Counted from the first letter of the stretch, positions 1 to 9,932 are shown. The stretch is DNA of 36,000 nt from Actinomycetota bacterium (GCA_019348555.1 JAHWJH010000009.1:1-36000), one strand, 5' to 3'. Numbers and translations: made by a program. Notes: generated by a model from the letters alone, not told the origin.

Positions 1-501
1 GACGATGTTGCCGGTGCCGGCCTCACCCTTGGAGCGGATCATCGCCGCCCCCTCGCTGATGCGGCGCAGCGCCTCGCCGAGGTTGGTGGCGCCGCACACG
101 AACGGCACGGTGAAGGGCCACTTGTCGATGTGGTGGGCCTCGTCGGCAGGGGTGAGCACCTCCGACTCGTCGATGAAGTCGACCCCGAGTGCCTCGAGCA
201 CCTGCGCCTCGGCGAAGTGGCCGATGCGGGCCTTGGCCATCACCGGGATGGTCACCGCAGCCTTGATCGCCTCGATGAGGGCGGGATCGCTCATCCGGGC
301 CACGCCACCATCGCGGCGGATGTCGGCGGGCACCCGCTCCAGGGCCATCACCGCCACGGCCCCGGCGTCCTCGGCAACCTTGGCCTGGTCGGCGTCGACC
401 ACGTCCATGATCACCCCGCCCTCGAGCATCTCGGCGAGGCCCCGCTTGACGACGTCGGTACCCGTCAGCGACCGGGTGGTGGGCTCGGTGGCCGGTGCCA
501 T
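1..501 (-). CDS. pdxS: Pyridoxal 5'-phosphate synthase lyase subunit PdxS (C-terminal part beyond left edge)
   Basis: Reverse-strand translation [73 protein letters not shown]...[30 protein letters not shown] is characteristic of PdxS; ATG at 501. Confidence 0.97.
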   Translation of the reverse strand, partial: MAPATEPTTRSLTGTDVVKRGLAEMLEGGVIMDVVDADQAKVAEDAGAVAVMALERVPADIRRDGGVARMSDPALIEAIKAAVTIPVMAKARIGHFAEAQVLEALGVDFIDESEVLTPADEAHHIDKWPFTVPFVCGATNLGEALRRISEGAAMIRSKGEAGTGNIV

Positions 502-624
502 GCCCGCCAGTCTAGGAGCCGAAGACCGGAGACCCCATCGTTCTTTGTCGCGGTGGGCACCGTCACGGAGGCGTTCGCGACAAGGAACGGGAGGCGGGCG
601 AAGCCCTGGGCAGGGGCCCCGGGG

Positions 625-1620
625 TCAACCGACGGTCGCACCTCCCGAGGGGTGCAGGCGCCAGCCTCGTACCGGGCTGGAAGGGTCGGCCAGCGCCACC
701 ACGCAGCCTCCGAACCCGGCGCCGGTGAGCCGGGCGCCGTAGACCCCGGGCGTGGTCGAGAGCTCCCCCACCAGCCGGTCGAGGGCGGGCGTCGACACCT
801 CCATGTCGTCGCGCAGGCTGGCGTGGCTGGCGGCCATCAACGCCCCGGCGGCGGCGACGTCGCCGGCGGCGAGCAGCTCGGCGAAGCCGAGCACCCGGCC
901 GTTCTCGCTCACCACGTGGCGCGCCCGCCGGCGCAACACGTGGTCCTCGAGCGACTCGACGTCGGCCAGCGACGCCTCCCGCAGGGGACCGAGGAGCTGC
1001 GCCGCCGCCTCACACTCGGCCCGCCGCTCGGCATAGGCCGAGCCGGCCAGCGTCCGGCTGACGCCGGAGTCGACGACGACCACCTCCACGGCATCCGGCA
1101 CCGGGACGGGAGTCACCACCAGAGAGGTGCAATCGATCAGCAGGGCCGAGCCCTCCACGCCGGCGGCCGACGCCAGCTGGTCCATGATGCCGCAGGGCAC
1201 CCCACTGGCCAGGTGCTCGGCCTCCTGGCAGGCCAGGGCAAGCTCGAGCTCCGTGCCCTCGAAACCCAGCGCCAGGGCGACCGCCACCTCCAGCGAGGCG
1301 CTCGACGAGAGGCCGGCCCCCACCGGCAACGTCGTCTGCACCGTGCCCGTGGCACCGGTACGGGGCCGCAGCACCGCCACCACGCCGGCCACGTAGCGCG
1401 CCCACGCCGGCTCGACCGCCGCCGGGTCAGCGACGTCGAGGTCGATGAGCGCCGGCTGCTGCTTCGCCGACGAACGGAGCTCGACACGGTCAGCGCCGCG
1501 CTCGACCTCCACGGTGGTGCCCCACTCGATGGCCATGGGCAGCACCAGGCCACCGGTGTAGTCGGTGTGGTCGCCGATGAGGTTGACCCGACCGGGGGCG
1601 TGCGCTCGCACCGTCGCCAT
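625..1620 (-). CDS. galK: Galactokinase (GHMP kinase)
   Basis: MATVRAHAPGRVNLIGDHTDYTGGLVLPMAIEWG..., GHMP motif PVGAGLSSSASLEVA, CQEAEHLASGVPCGIMDQLASA. ATG at 1620 preferred over 1629 because a TACCAT -10-like box sits 7 nt upstream. Confidence 0.93.
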   Translation of the reverse strand: MATVRAHAPGRVNLIGDHTDYTGGLVLPMAIEWGTTVEVERGADRVELRSSAKQQPALIDLDVADPAAVEPAWARYVAGVVAVLRPRTGATGTVQTTLPVGAGLSSSASLEVAVALALGFEGTELELALACQEAEHLASGVPCGIMDQLASAAGVEGSALLIDCTSLVVTPVPVPDAVEVVVVDSGVSRTLAGSAYAERRAECEAAAQLLGPLREASLADVESLEDHVLRRRARHVVSENGRVLGFAELLAAGDVAAAGALMAASHASLRDDMEVSTPALDRLVGELSTTPGVYGARLTGAGFGGCVVALADPSSPVRGWRLHPSGGATVG

Positions 1621-1906
1621 GGCGCTCATGGTACGAAGCACACCTCGGCACCGTGGCCCCGCCATCCGGACCATGGGCAGGGACCGGTGCCCATCGCGCT
1701 GATCGGAGCGTTCGAGGCGACCTACCAGCCGGTGCACGACGTCGACGTGGCCGAGACCACGGGCCACGTCCGGGGCTTCCCGGGCGACCGGGCGAGCTGG
1801 TTCGAGTACACCCCGAGCACTGCGACACGGCCCACGACGGCATCGAGCGACGCATCGTGGAGAAGGGTCCGTCGCGCACGGGCAGTTTTCACCCGCGACC
1901 GCCTGG

Positions 1907-1923
1907 GGTAGTGGGCCACTACC
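1907..1923. promoter_or_regulatory. Perfect 8-1-8 inverted repeat GGTAGTGG-G-CCACTACC, candidate operator upstream of glycosyltransferase/GH2/galT genes
   Basis: Read directly from the sequence; intergenic position upstream of the 2006 CDS. Confidence 0.45.
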
Positions 1924-2005
1924 TCTTGGCGGGACGCAGTCACCGTGGACGCCGGAACGACACACACGAGAACGGCCCCGAGCCGACGAGGATGGAGCGC
2001 GCACG

Positions 2006-3148
2006 ATGTCAGAGCAACCCCCCGAGATGGTCGTGTTCTCCCACCTGCGATGGACGTTCGTCTGGCAGCGGCCGCAGCACCTGGTGTCCCGTCTCGCCCG
2101 CCGCCGTCACACGTGGTTCGTCGAGGAGCCACTCCCCTGCGATGTCGCGGAACCTCGGCTTCGCCAGGAGCGCCACGGTGACGTGACCCGCGTCTGGCTG
2201 GAGGTCCCCTCGGACGAGACCCATCTTCCCTTCGACCATCCGGCGGCCGCCGGCTACGCCGACGCCCTCGGTGAGCTGCTCGGCGACCACCCCGACCGCA
2301 CGGTCTGGCTCTACACGCCCATGGCCCTGACGATGGGCCGCGCCCTGCGCCCGTCAGCCCTCGTCTACGACGTCATGGACGACCTGGCCTCCTTCCGGGG
2401 CGCTCCGGCGGCGCTGGTGCTGCGCCATCGCCAGGCCCTGCGCGAGGCCGACGTGGTGTTCACCGGTGGCCGCTCGCTGCACCACGGTGTGCTCCAGCAC
2501 CGAAGCTCCGGTGCCCACCTGTTCGCCAGCGGCGTCGAGCCCGAGCACTACGCCCCGGCACGACGCCTTCGCCGCGAGCGGCGCGCCCGGCTCGACGTTG
2601 AGCGCCGGCCGGTGGCCGGCTACGTGGGCGTGATCGACGAGCGGGTCGACCTCACGCTGGTGGCGGACCTGGCGGCGGGACTGCCCGACTGGGAGGTGCG
2701 GATGGTGGGGCCGGTCGCCAAGATCGACTCGGCGACCCTGCCCCAGGCGCCCAACATCTCCTACCCTGGCCCGGTGGCCTACCAGGACCTGCCGGCGGCG
2801 ATGGCCGGCTTCGACGTCGCCCTCATGCCCTTCGCGCTCAACGAGGCGACCAGGTGCATCAGCCCCACCAAGACCCTGGAGTACCTCGCCGCCGGCCTGC
2901 CGGTGATCTCGACGCGCGTCCCCGATGTCGTGGCCGACCACAGCGGCGTGGTCGACCTGGAGGACGACGGACCGGCCTTCGCCGCCGCCTGCCGGCGCTT
3001 CCGACGCCAGCCGGCGTCCCGGGAGCCGGCGGTACGGGCCGTGCTGGCCCGCCACCACTGGGACACCATCGCAGGGCGCATGGACCAGCTCATGGAGGCC
3101 TCCACGGCAAGCGGATCCGGTGCCGGCTCCCGCGAGGACACCGCGTGA
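2006..3148 (+). CDS. Glycosyltransferase (GT4-like/family 1)
   Basis: 380 aa, [44 protein letters not shown]...[25 protein letters not shown]. Confidence 0.88.
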   Translation: MSEQPPEMVVFSHLRWTFVWQRPQHLVSRLARRRHTWFVEEPLPCDVAEPRLRQERHGDVTRVWLEVPSDETHLPFDHPAAAGYADALGELLGDHPDRTVWLYTPMALTMGRALRPSALVYDVMDDLASFRGAPAALVLRHRQALREADVVFTGGRSLHHGVLQHRSSGAHLFASGVEPEHYAPARRLRRERRARLDVERRPVAGYVGVIDERVDLTLVADLAAGLPDWEVRMVGPVAKIDSATLPQAPNISYPGPVAYQDLPAAMAGFDVALMPFALNEATRCISPTKTLEYLAAGLPVISTRVPDVVADHSGVVDLEDDGPAFAAACRRFRRQPASREPAVRAVLARHHWDTIAGRMDQLMEASTASGSGAGSREDTA

Positions 3149-3230
3149 GGGCCGACCACCAGATCGGCGACACCAGCCACTCGGCCATGCAGGGCGTGGG
3201 CATCCGCTGACGCTGCCCGGCACCACCACC

Positions 3231-3919
3231 ATGAGGGGCGTGTACCTGCCCGGCCGGCGCACGGTCCACATCGAGGAGGTCGACCGGCCCGCACCCGGGC
3301 CCGGACAGGTGCTGATCCGCATGCGGGCCTCGACCATCTGCGGCAGCGACCTGCGGGCGATCTACCGGCAGCACCTCGCCACCGGCCCCGAGGCCTACTG
3401 CGACGTGATCGCCGGGTACGAGCCCGCCGGCGACATCGTCGAGGTCGGACCCGGTGCCGGCGCTTCCAGGTCGGCGACCGGGTGCTGCTCTACCACATCT
3501 TCGGCTGCGGCCTGTGCGCCGACTGTCGCCGGGGCTACTTCATCAGCTGCACCTCACCCCACCGCGCCGCCTACGGGTGGCAGCGCGACGGCGGCCACGC
3601 CGACCTGCTGCTGGCCGAGGAGTCGACCTGCATCCTCCTTCGGCCGCCGGTCCCACCGGCCCCAGTCCCGGACACCATCACCGCGTCGCGCCCCGAGACC
3701 GCCGGTCGGGCGACGGCGCTGTCCTCCACCCGGCGGTGGGGCCGTGCCGCCCTGGTCGGCGAAGGTGGCCGCCTGGAGATCGATGCCAGCCCCACGCTCA
3801 TCCACCCCCGGATCACCCTGTACGGGTCGTGGGTCCGCTTTGCCATGACCGAGGCCTCCGACGCCTACGCCACCGCCGACGCCGGCGTCCGTGGCAAGGT
3901 GGCCCTGGTGATGGCATGA
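3231..3919 (+). pseudogene. Zinc-binding alcohol dehydrogenase remnant (frameshift near 3461 plus missing nucleotide-binding core)
   Basis: [47 protein letters not shown]...[17 protein letters not shown] in one frame continues as (R)[50 protein letters not shown] in another; C-terminal ...[33 protein letters not shown] present; total ~229 codons. Confidence 0.85.
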
Positions 3920-6711
3920 CGCCGGTGCTGCGCTTCGACGACCGTCGCACGGCCTCGCTCGACGGCGAGTGGGATTTCTTCCCCGGTGAGCACGATGTCA
4001 CCGAGCTCGACCGGCTCGTCCCCCAACGGATCCGGGTGCCGGGGCTGTGGGAGGCCCAGGGTCACCTCGACCTCGACGGCGCCGCCTGGTACCGGCGGCG
4101 CTTCCATCTCAGCGAGACGTCCGGCGACTGGACCCTGCGCTTCGGCGCCGTCATGGACACCGCCGAGGTGTACCTCAACGGGCGGCTCCTCGGTGCCCAC
4201 GACCAGGCCTTCACCCCCTTCGAGCTCGATCCGGCGGCGGCGCTGGCGTTCGACAACGACCTGGCGGTGCGCGTCGACGACCCGCCACTCGGCGACGAGC
4301 GCCACCTGCGGATGGCGCACGGGAAGCAGGGCTGGGCCAACCACGTCTTCCCGAGTCGGCCGAGCCTCTACATGACCTACGGGGGCATCTGGCAACCCGT
4401 GACCCTCCGGCGGCACGGACCGGCGGTGCTCACCGACGTCTTCGTGAACGCCGATCCCGACGACTTGGTGGTGAGCGTGGAGGTGGAGAACCGGGGACCG
4501 CCGACGGTGGGCCGGTTGGGGGTCCGAACGCTCGGCCTGGTACGGGAGGTCGAGGTCCCCCTCGACGCCGGAGCCAGGCACCACATCGAAGTCGGCTTCG
4601 GCGCCACCGAAGCTGCCCGCTGGCGCCCCGAAGAGCCCAACTTGCACCATGCGATGGTCGACTTCCGCGCCGGCGACGTGCTGAGCGACTCGCGCACCGT
4701 GCGCTACGGGCTGCGCACCATCCGCATGGATGGCGGTCGCATGCTCATCAACGACGAGCCCTACCGCATGAAGAGCGCACTCGTGCAGGGCTTCGGAGCC
4801 GACCAGCTCTACGCCGAGCCGACCCGACCCGAGATCGAGCACGAGGTGAGCGCCGCCCGGGCGATGGGGTTCAACACCCTGCGCCTGCACATCAAGGCCT
4901 TCGATCCCACCTACCTCGACGTGTGCGACGAGATCGGCATGCTGTTGCACTGCGACATCCCGGTGGCCGAGCCCCTCGCCCTCGAGGAGATGGGCGCCGA
5001 CACCGAGCTCACCCGCCGGAGCATGGCCGCCGCCCGCCAGCAGGTGCGCCGAGACCGCAACCACCCGAGCGTCGTGTTGTGGTCAGCCATGAACGAGGTG
5101 TGCCTCGAGCACTTCGAGGCGCGCCAGTGGCCTTCCTACGAGGCTTTTGCCCGGGCCGTGGCCGGAGCGGTGATCGACGAGGACCCGACGCGGCCGGTCA
5201 TCGAGAACGACTGGGTGGAGCCCGATCCCGAGCGGGTCTTCGTCTCGCCCATCCTGACCGCCCACTGGTACGGCCGCCTGCATCGCGATTACCTCGACAA
5301 GATCGAGCGCGACTCGGCGCGCTGGGAGGTGGCGAACCGGCTGTTGTTCGTCACCGAGTTCGGCGACTGGGGCCTTCCCGACATGCCGGTGCTGCCGGAC
5401 CCGCCGTTCTGGGACTCCAGGGAGGCCTACGCCACGTCGCTGGCCGGCACCCGATGGCCGGCCAGCGTGGCCCGCTTCGTGCAGGAGACCCAGCGCTACC
5501 AGGGCGTCTCCGATCGCCTGCAGGCCGAGGTCTTCCGCCGCCACGACCACATCGGCGGCTACTGCGTCACCGAGCTGACCGACGTGCCCCAGGAGCTCAA
5601 CGGCCTGCTCGACCTCCACCGCCGGCCCAAGCCCATCGCCGTGGCCGAGATGACGAGAGCCAACCAGGCGGTGCTCCCCATGCTGCGCCTCCACAGCCTT
5701 GTGGTCCCGGCCGGCGGCCTGCTGCGGGCGCCGCTGCACGTGGCCAACGATGGGCCGGCCCTTCACCACGTCACCCTCGAGGCGCGCTTCGGCGAGTCGG
5801 TGCCGAGCATGGGCATCGACGATCTCCTGGCCATCGATGCCCGTTCGCTACCGGCCGACCAGGTCGTCGCCCGCTTCCGGGAGACCGCTGCGGTCCGGCG
5901 CCTCGGTGCCCTCGCAGCCCACCAGGCCAGCGCCTACGGCGACGTGGAGGTCGTGGCCCCCGACGTGGCCGGGAGCCACGACCTCGTGCTGCGCCTCCAC
6001 CGAGACGGGGAGCTGGTGGCGGAGAACCGCTATCCCATCCACGTGGTCCACCACCGGCCGGCGTCGGTCCGGGTACGGCTCGTCGGCTCGGGCGCCAGCT
6101 CCGACGCCCTGCGGGCGGTGGGCGCCACGTTGGACGACCAGGGCCTCACCGTGGTCGCCGAGGGAGCGCTCGACGCCACCACCGGCGCCGACCTCAGCCA
6201 GCGGCTGGAACACGGTGAGGTCGTCGTCGTGCTGGCCCAGGGGATCGATGCCGGTCCATGGTTCCCGGTCCCGGTGGTCCTGAGCCAGCTGGCCACCGAG
6301 TGGGGCTCGACCGACTTTCGCTTCTCCACTGACCATGGGGCACTTCCCTCGTTGCCGCGGCGGGCCGTGCTGGTGGCCGAGGATTCCACGGTGCAGGCCA
6401 CGGTCGTGGTGTCGAGCGTCGAGCAGCAGCCGTTCCCCGACACCCCGGTGATCATCGCCTACAAGCCGGTGCCCGGTGCCCTGACCGGGACCGTGGTCGG
6501 GTCACATCCCGTCGGCAAGGGCCGGTTGGTGTTCTGCCAGTACCGCCTGGCCGCCGGCGCCGCCTCCGATGACGCTGCCGCCTGCGCACTGCTCGCCGAT
6601 GTGCTGCGCTGGGCGAGCGAGCCGCGGGCGGTGATGGTGCGCCACGACCATCGCAAAGAGGACGGGCGACGCCTGTCCGCCTACTCGTGGCACGACGAGG
6701 TGGCCCGGTGA
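3916..6711 (+). CDS. Glycoside hydrolase family 2 protein (beta-galactosidase/beta-glucuronidase-like)
   Basis: 932 aa; SLDGEWDFFPGEH, sugar-binding domain AWYRRRFHL, catalytic acid/base region VVLWSAMNE, nucleophile region LLFVTEFGDWG. ATGA overlap with upstream ADH remnant. Confidence 0.92.
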   Translation: MTPVLRFDDRRTASLDGEWDFFPGEHDVTELDRLVPQRIRVPGLWEAQGHLDLDGAAWYRRRFHLSETSGDWTLRFGAVMDTAEVYLNGRLLGAHDQAFTPFELDPAAALAFDNDLAVRVDDPPLGDERHLRMAHGKQGWANHVFPSRPSLYMTYGGIWQPVTLRRHGPAVLTDVFVNADPDDLVVSVEVENRGPPTVGRLGVRTLGLVREVEVPLDAGARHHIEVGFGATEAARWRPEEPNLHHAMVDFRAGDVLSDSRTVRYGLRTIRMDGGRMLINDEPYRMKSALVQGFGADQLYAEPTRPEIEHEVSAARAMGFNTLRLHIKAFDPTYLDVCDEIGMLLHCDIPVAEPLALEEMGADTELTRRSMAAARQQVRRDRNHPSVVLWSAMNEVCLEHFEARQWPSYEAFARAVAGAVIDEDPTRPVIENDWVEPDPERVFVSPILTAHWYGRLHRDYLDKIERDSARWEVANRLLFVTEFGDWGLPDMPVLPDPPFWDSREAYATSLAGTRWPASVARFVQETQRYQGVSDRLQAEVFRRHDHIGGYCVTELTDVPQELNGLLDLHRRPKPIAVAEMTRANQAVLPMLRLHSLVVPAGGLLRAPLHVANDGPALHHVTLEARFGESVPSMGIDDLLAIDARSLPADQVVARFRETAAVRRLGALAAHQASAYGDVEVVAPDVAGSHDLVLRLHRDGELVAENRYPIHVVHHRPASVRVRLVGSGASSDALRAVGATLDDQGLTVVAEGALDATTGADLSQRLEHGEVVVVLAQGIDAGPWFPVPVVLSQLATEWGSTDFRFSTDHGALPSLPRRAVLVAEDSTVQATVVVSSVEQQPFPDTPVIIAYKPVPGALTGTVVGSHPVGKGRLVFCQYRLAAGAASDDAAACALLADVLRWASEPRAVMVRHDHRKEDGRRLSAYSWHDEVAR

Positions 6712-7694
6712 CCGAGCGCCGCCTCGACCCCCTCACCGGCGAGTGGCGGATGTTCGCCAGCCACCGCCAGGACCGCACGTTCCTCCCGCCCGACGAGCAC
6801 TGCCCGCTGTGCCCCACCCGTCCCGGCGGGCCGCCTACCGAGATCCCGCTTCCCAGCTTCGACGTCGTCGTGTTCGAGAACCGCTTTCCGGCGTTGGTGC
6901 GAGAGCCGCCGGCACCTGCGGTGGCGGCCTCGGAGCTCTATCCCGTGGCGCCGTCGGCGGGAGCCAACGAGGTGGTCGTCTACTCCGATGACCACACCTT
7001 CGGCATCGCCCAGATGGACGCCGACCGGGTCGCCCGGCTGGTGGCGGTGTGGGCCGACCGATATGCCGAGCTGGGAGCCAGGGACGAGGTGGCCTATGTC
7101 TTCATCTTCGAGAACCGCGGCGTGGCCGTGGGCGTGACCCTGCACCATCCCCACGGCCAGATCTACGCCTATCCCGAGATCCCCCCCCGGCCCCGCCTCG
7201 AGCTGGAGGCAGCCCGCGCCCACCTGGCCGAGCACGGCACCTGCGTGATGTGCGACGTCGTCGGACGCGAGCGGGCCGACGGCGTACGGGTGGTGGCGTC
7301 CAACGGCAGCTTCCTGGCCTTCGTCCCCTTCGCCGCCCGCTACCCCTACGAGGTGCACATCGTCTCCCAGCGCCACGCCGCCAGCCTGCTCGACCTCAGC
7401 GACCCGGAGCGCCTGGCGTTCGCCGAGCTGCTGCAGACGGTGGCCGCCGGCTACGACCGCCTGTTCGGCTTCCCGCTCCCCTATGTCATGTCGATGCACC
7501 AGGCACCCACCGACGACGGCCAGCACCAGGCCATCAGCCACTTGCACGTCGAGTTGACCCCGCCTCACCGCAGCGCCGAGCGGCTCAAGTACCTCGCCGG
7601 CTCCGAGCTGGGCGCCGGGGCGTTCATCAACGACACCGCTCCCGAGGACACCGCCGTGCGCCTGCGAGCGGCGATGTCGGCGGTGTCGGCGTGA
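6708..7694 (+). CDS. galT: Galactose-1-phosphate uridylyltransferase
   Basis: VTERRLDPLTGEWRMFASHRQDRTFLPPDEHCPLCP...VVFENRFPAL...TLHHPHGQIYAYPEIP (HPHGQ active-site motif). GTGA overlap with GH2 stop. Confidence 0.95.
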   Translation: MTERRLDPLTGEWRMFASHRQDRTFLPPDEHCPLCPTRPGGPPTEIPLPSFDVVVFENRFPALVREPPAPAVAASELYPVAPSAGANEVVVYSDDHTFGIAQMDADRVARLVAVWADRYAELGARDEVAYVFIFENRGVAVGVTLHHPHGQIYAYPEIPPRPRLELEAARAHLAEHGTCVMCDVVGRERADGVRVVASNGSFLAFVPFAARYPYEVHIVSQRHAASLLDLSDPERLAFAELLQTVAAGYDRLFGFPLPYVMSMHQAPTDDGQHQAISHLHVELTPPHRSAERLKYLAGSELGAGAFINDTAPEDTAVRLRAAMSAVSA

Positions 7695-7915
7695 TGGCCG
7701 GGCTGCCCACCGCCCGGCTCGGCACCACCGATCTCGAGATCACCCGGATCGGGCTCGGAGCGTGGGCCATCGGCGGCGCCGGCTGGCAGGGTGGGTGGGG
7801 CGCACAGGACGACCGCGAGTCGGTGCAGGCCATCCACCACGCCGTCGACCGGGGCATCAACTGGATCGACACCGGCGCCGGCTCGGGCCCCACCCTGCCT
7901 CCCACCACCGGCTGA
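7694..7915 (+). pseudogene. Truncated aldo/keto reductase (N-terminal ~65 residues only)
   Basis: MAGLPTARLGTTDLEITRIGLGAWAIGGAGWQGGWGAQDDRESVQAIHHAVDRGINWIDTGAGSGPTLPPTTG*; sequence diverges right where the catalytic Asp/Tyr region should start. Confidence 0.8.
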
Positions 7916-7930
7916 CACACTCCAACCAGC

Positions 7931-8974
7931 TCAGAGCGGTGCGGCGGAGCCGAACGGCGCCAGCTCGATCCACGTGCGACCGGGGGTGAGGGAGATCGGC
8001 GCCCCGGCGCTGTCGGTGTAGGCGGTGGTCGATCCGGGGTCGGGGCGCGACCATCGCCCGCGGACGAGCTTGCCCCCGGTGAGCACCCAGGCCTCGCCCT
8101 CGCCCACGGTGACCGCCTCCGGCGAGGCCGAGCCCACCACGTCGACGAAGCCGGAGTCGCGGTACTCGCTGAACTGCACGATGACGTTGGCGGGGACGAT
8201 CGGTGATCCCGAGGCGTCGACGTAGGGGCTTCCGTTCTGGTTGCGGGCCCAACCACCCTCCACGACGTCGTAGCTGACCTGGGTGTTGGCCTCGCCGCCG
8301 TAGGCAATGCTCACGCCGGCGGTGTCCTCGGCGCCGGCGGCGCTCACCGCCTCGCCCTCCTTGCGGAACGTGAACAGCGGCGGCGGCGGACCGGCGTCGG
8401 GCGGGGCGAAGCCGAAGAAGGCGGCGGTGTCGATGAAGAACCGCAGCACTCCGCTCCCCCGCACCTGGTAGTCGTCGGGCCGGACGTCGTAGCCGAGGTC
8501 GATCAGGTTCGCCCCCCGCACCCGCTCGAGCACGCCCAGGTTGGCGCCCGAGTAGGCGAACAGCGGCCGGTTGAGGTTGGCGGTGAGATCGAGGTCGGTG
8601 GTGCGGGCGGAGCGCACGGGGCCCACGTCGGAGTCGCTGGAGTGGAACACCACGGCCAGACGGGTGGCCCCGCCTTCCACCCGCTCCACATAGACGACGT
8701 CGGCGGCACCCGGGCCGGCGAGGCGTTCTCGGGCCTTGTCGGAGTTGTCGACCTTCACCACCAGCGCCGGTCGACCGGCCACGGTGGCGTCGCCGACGGG
8801 CAGACCGGTGAGGGGGAACACCGGGGCCGCCGTGGTGGTCGTGGTAGGGGCGGCGGTGGTGGAGGTCGTCGGCGCGGGCGTCTGGTCCCCTCCGGCGAAC
8901 ACGAAGGCGGCCACCAGCCCACCGAGGAGCACCACGGAGGTCACGGCGGCCAGGATGGCGGTACGGCGGTTCAC
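7931..8974 (-). CDS. DUF3048-family (YerB-like) secreted/lipid-associated protein
   Basis: V/MNRRTAILAAVTSVVLLGGLVAAFVFAGG...Thr/Ala/Pro linker...PLTGLPVGDATVAGRPALVVKVDNSDKARERLAGPGAADVVYVERVEGGATRLAVVFHS. Confidence 0.88.
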   Translation of the reverse strand: MNRRTAILAAVTSVVLLGGLVAAFVFAGGDQTPAPTTSTTAAPTTTTTAAPVFPLTGLPVGDATVAGRPALVVKVDNSDKARERLAGPGAADVVYVERVEGGATRLAVVFHSSDSDVGPVRSARTTDLDLTANLNRPLFAYSGANLGVLERVRGANLIDLGYDVRPDDYQVRGSGVLRFFIDTAAFFGFAPPDAGPPPPLFTFRKEGEAVSAAGAEDTAGVSIAYGGEANTQVSYDVVEGGWARNQNGSPYVDASGSPIVPANVIVQFSEYRDSGFVDVVGSASPEAVTVGEGEAWVLTGGKLVRGRWSRPDPGSTTAYTDSAGAPISLTPGRTWIELAPFGSAAPL

Positions 8975-9017
8975 CGCAGCAGTATGGCGACCGATCCGCG
9001 GTCGGTGCAGGGCGGGC

Positions 9018-9926
9018 TCACAGCTCCTGGAGGGCGGCGATGCGCTCGTCGAGGGGTGGGTGGGTGTCGAACAGCCGGTTGAGCCAGGCTCCCCGGCCCT
9101 CGGACGGGTGCCGGGCCAGCGGCGACTCGATCCACAGGTGAGCCGTGGCTCGGGAGGCGGAGTGCACGACGGTGCGGTCGTCGCGCAGCTTCTCCAGCGC
9201 CGAGATGAGCCCGGGGGGATAGCGGGTGAGCGCAACGCCGCTCACGTCGGCCAGCGACTCCCGCCGGCGGCTGACCGCGAACTGCATGAGCCGGCCCACC
9301 AGCGGGGCGAGCACCAGCAGAACCAGCCCCAGCACCCCGAGGATGGCCGCCGGGCCGGAGCCGCCGCTGCGGTCGTCGCGGTGGCGGGGACCGCCCCACC
9401 ACACGAGGCGCAGGGCCACGTCGGCCAGCAGCGTGATGACCCCCACCAGGGTGACGGCCAGGGTGGTCACCAGGGTGTCGCGGTTCCTGATGTGGCTGAG
9501 CTCGTGGGCCAGCACCCCTTCCAGCTCGACCCTGGTCAGCTTGTCGAGCAGGCCGGTGGTGACCGCCACGGCAGCGTGGCGCGGGTCGCGGCCGGTGGCG
9601 AAGGCGTTCGGCGCCGGGTCGTCCACCACGTAGACGCCGGGCTTGGGCAGGCCCGAAGCGATGCACAGACCCTCGACCAGGTTGTGCAGCCGGGCATGGG
9701 TGATGGGGTCGGCGGGCCGCGCGTGGCTCATGCGCAGGGCGACGACGTCGCTCTTCCACCACGCAGCCAAGCTTCCGGCCATGGCGACGACCAGGGCCAG
9801 GACCGGCCCGATGGGGCCGTAGCCCAACACGACGCTGAAGGCCCAGCCGACTCCCACCACCAGCGCGGTGAACGCCACCACCAGCGCCCAGGAGCGTCGC
9901 TTGTTGGCGGCGATCTGGTCGTACAG
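9018..9926 (-). CDS. htpX: HtpX-like M48 zinc metalloprotease (start codon unusual; probable CTG at 9926)
   Basis: (L)YDQIAANKRRSWALVVAFTALVVGVGWAF...PNAFATGRDPRHAAVAVTTGLLDKLTRVELEGVLAHELSHIRNRDTL (HExxH). Confidence 0.9.
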   Translation of the reverse strand: MYDQIAANKRRSWALVVAFTALVVGVGWAFSVVLGYGPIGPVLALVVAMAGSLAAWWKSDVVALRMSHARPADPITHARLHNLVEGLCIASGLPKPGVYVVDDPAPNAFATGRDPRHAAVAVTTGLLDKLTRVELEGVLAHELSHIRNRDTLVTTLAVTLVGVITLLADVALRLVWWGGPRHRDDRSGGSGPAAILGVLGLVLLVLAPLVGRLMQFAVSRRRESLADVSGVALTRYPPGLISALEKLRDDRTVVHSASRATAHLWIESPLARHPSEGRGAWLNRLFDTHPPLDERIAALQEL

Positions 9927-9932
9927 GGCGCC

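Noticed and set aside
130-1911. 593-aa plus-strand ORF opposite pdxS/galK
   Set aside because: Antisense shadow ORF in high-GC DNA; the opposite strand encodes recognised PdxS and GalK.
4047-6218. 723-aa ORF overlapping the GH2 gene in another frame
   Set aside because: Arg/Pro/Gly-rich low-complexity translation typical of an off-frame GC-rich reading; GH2 frame is clear.
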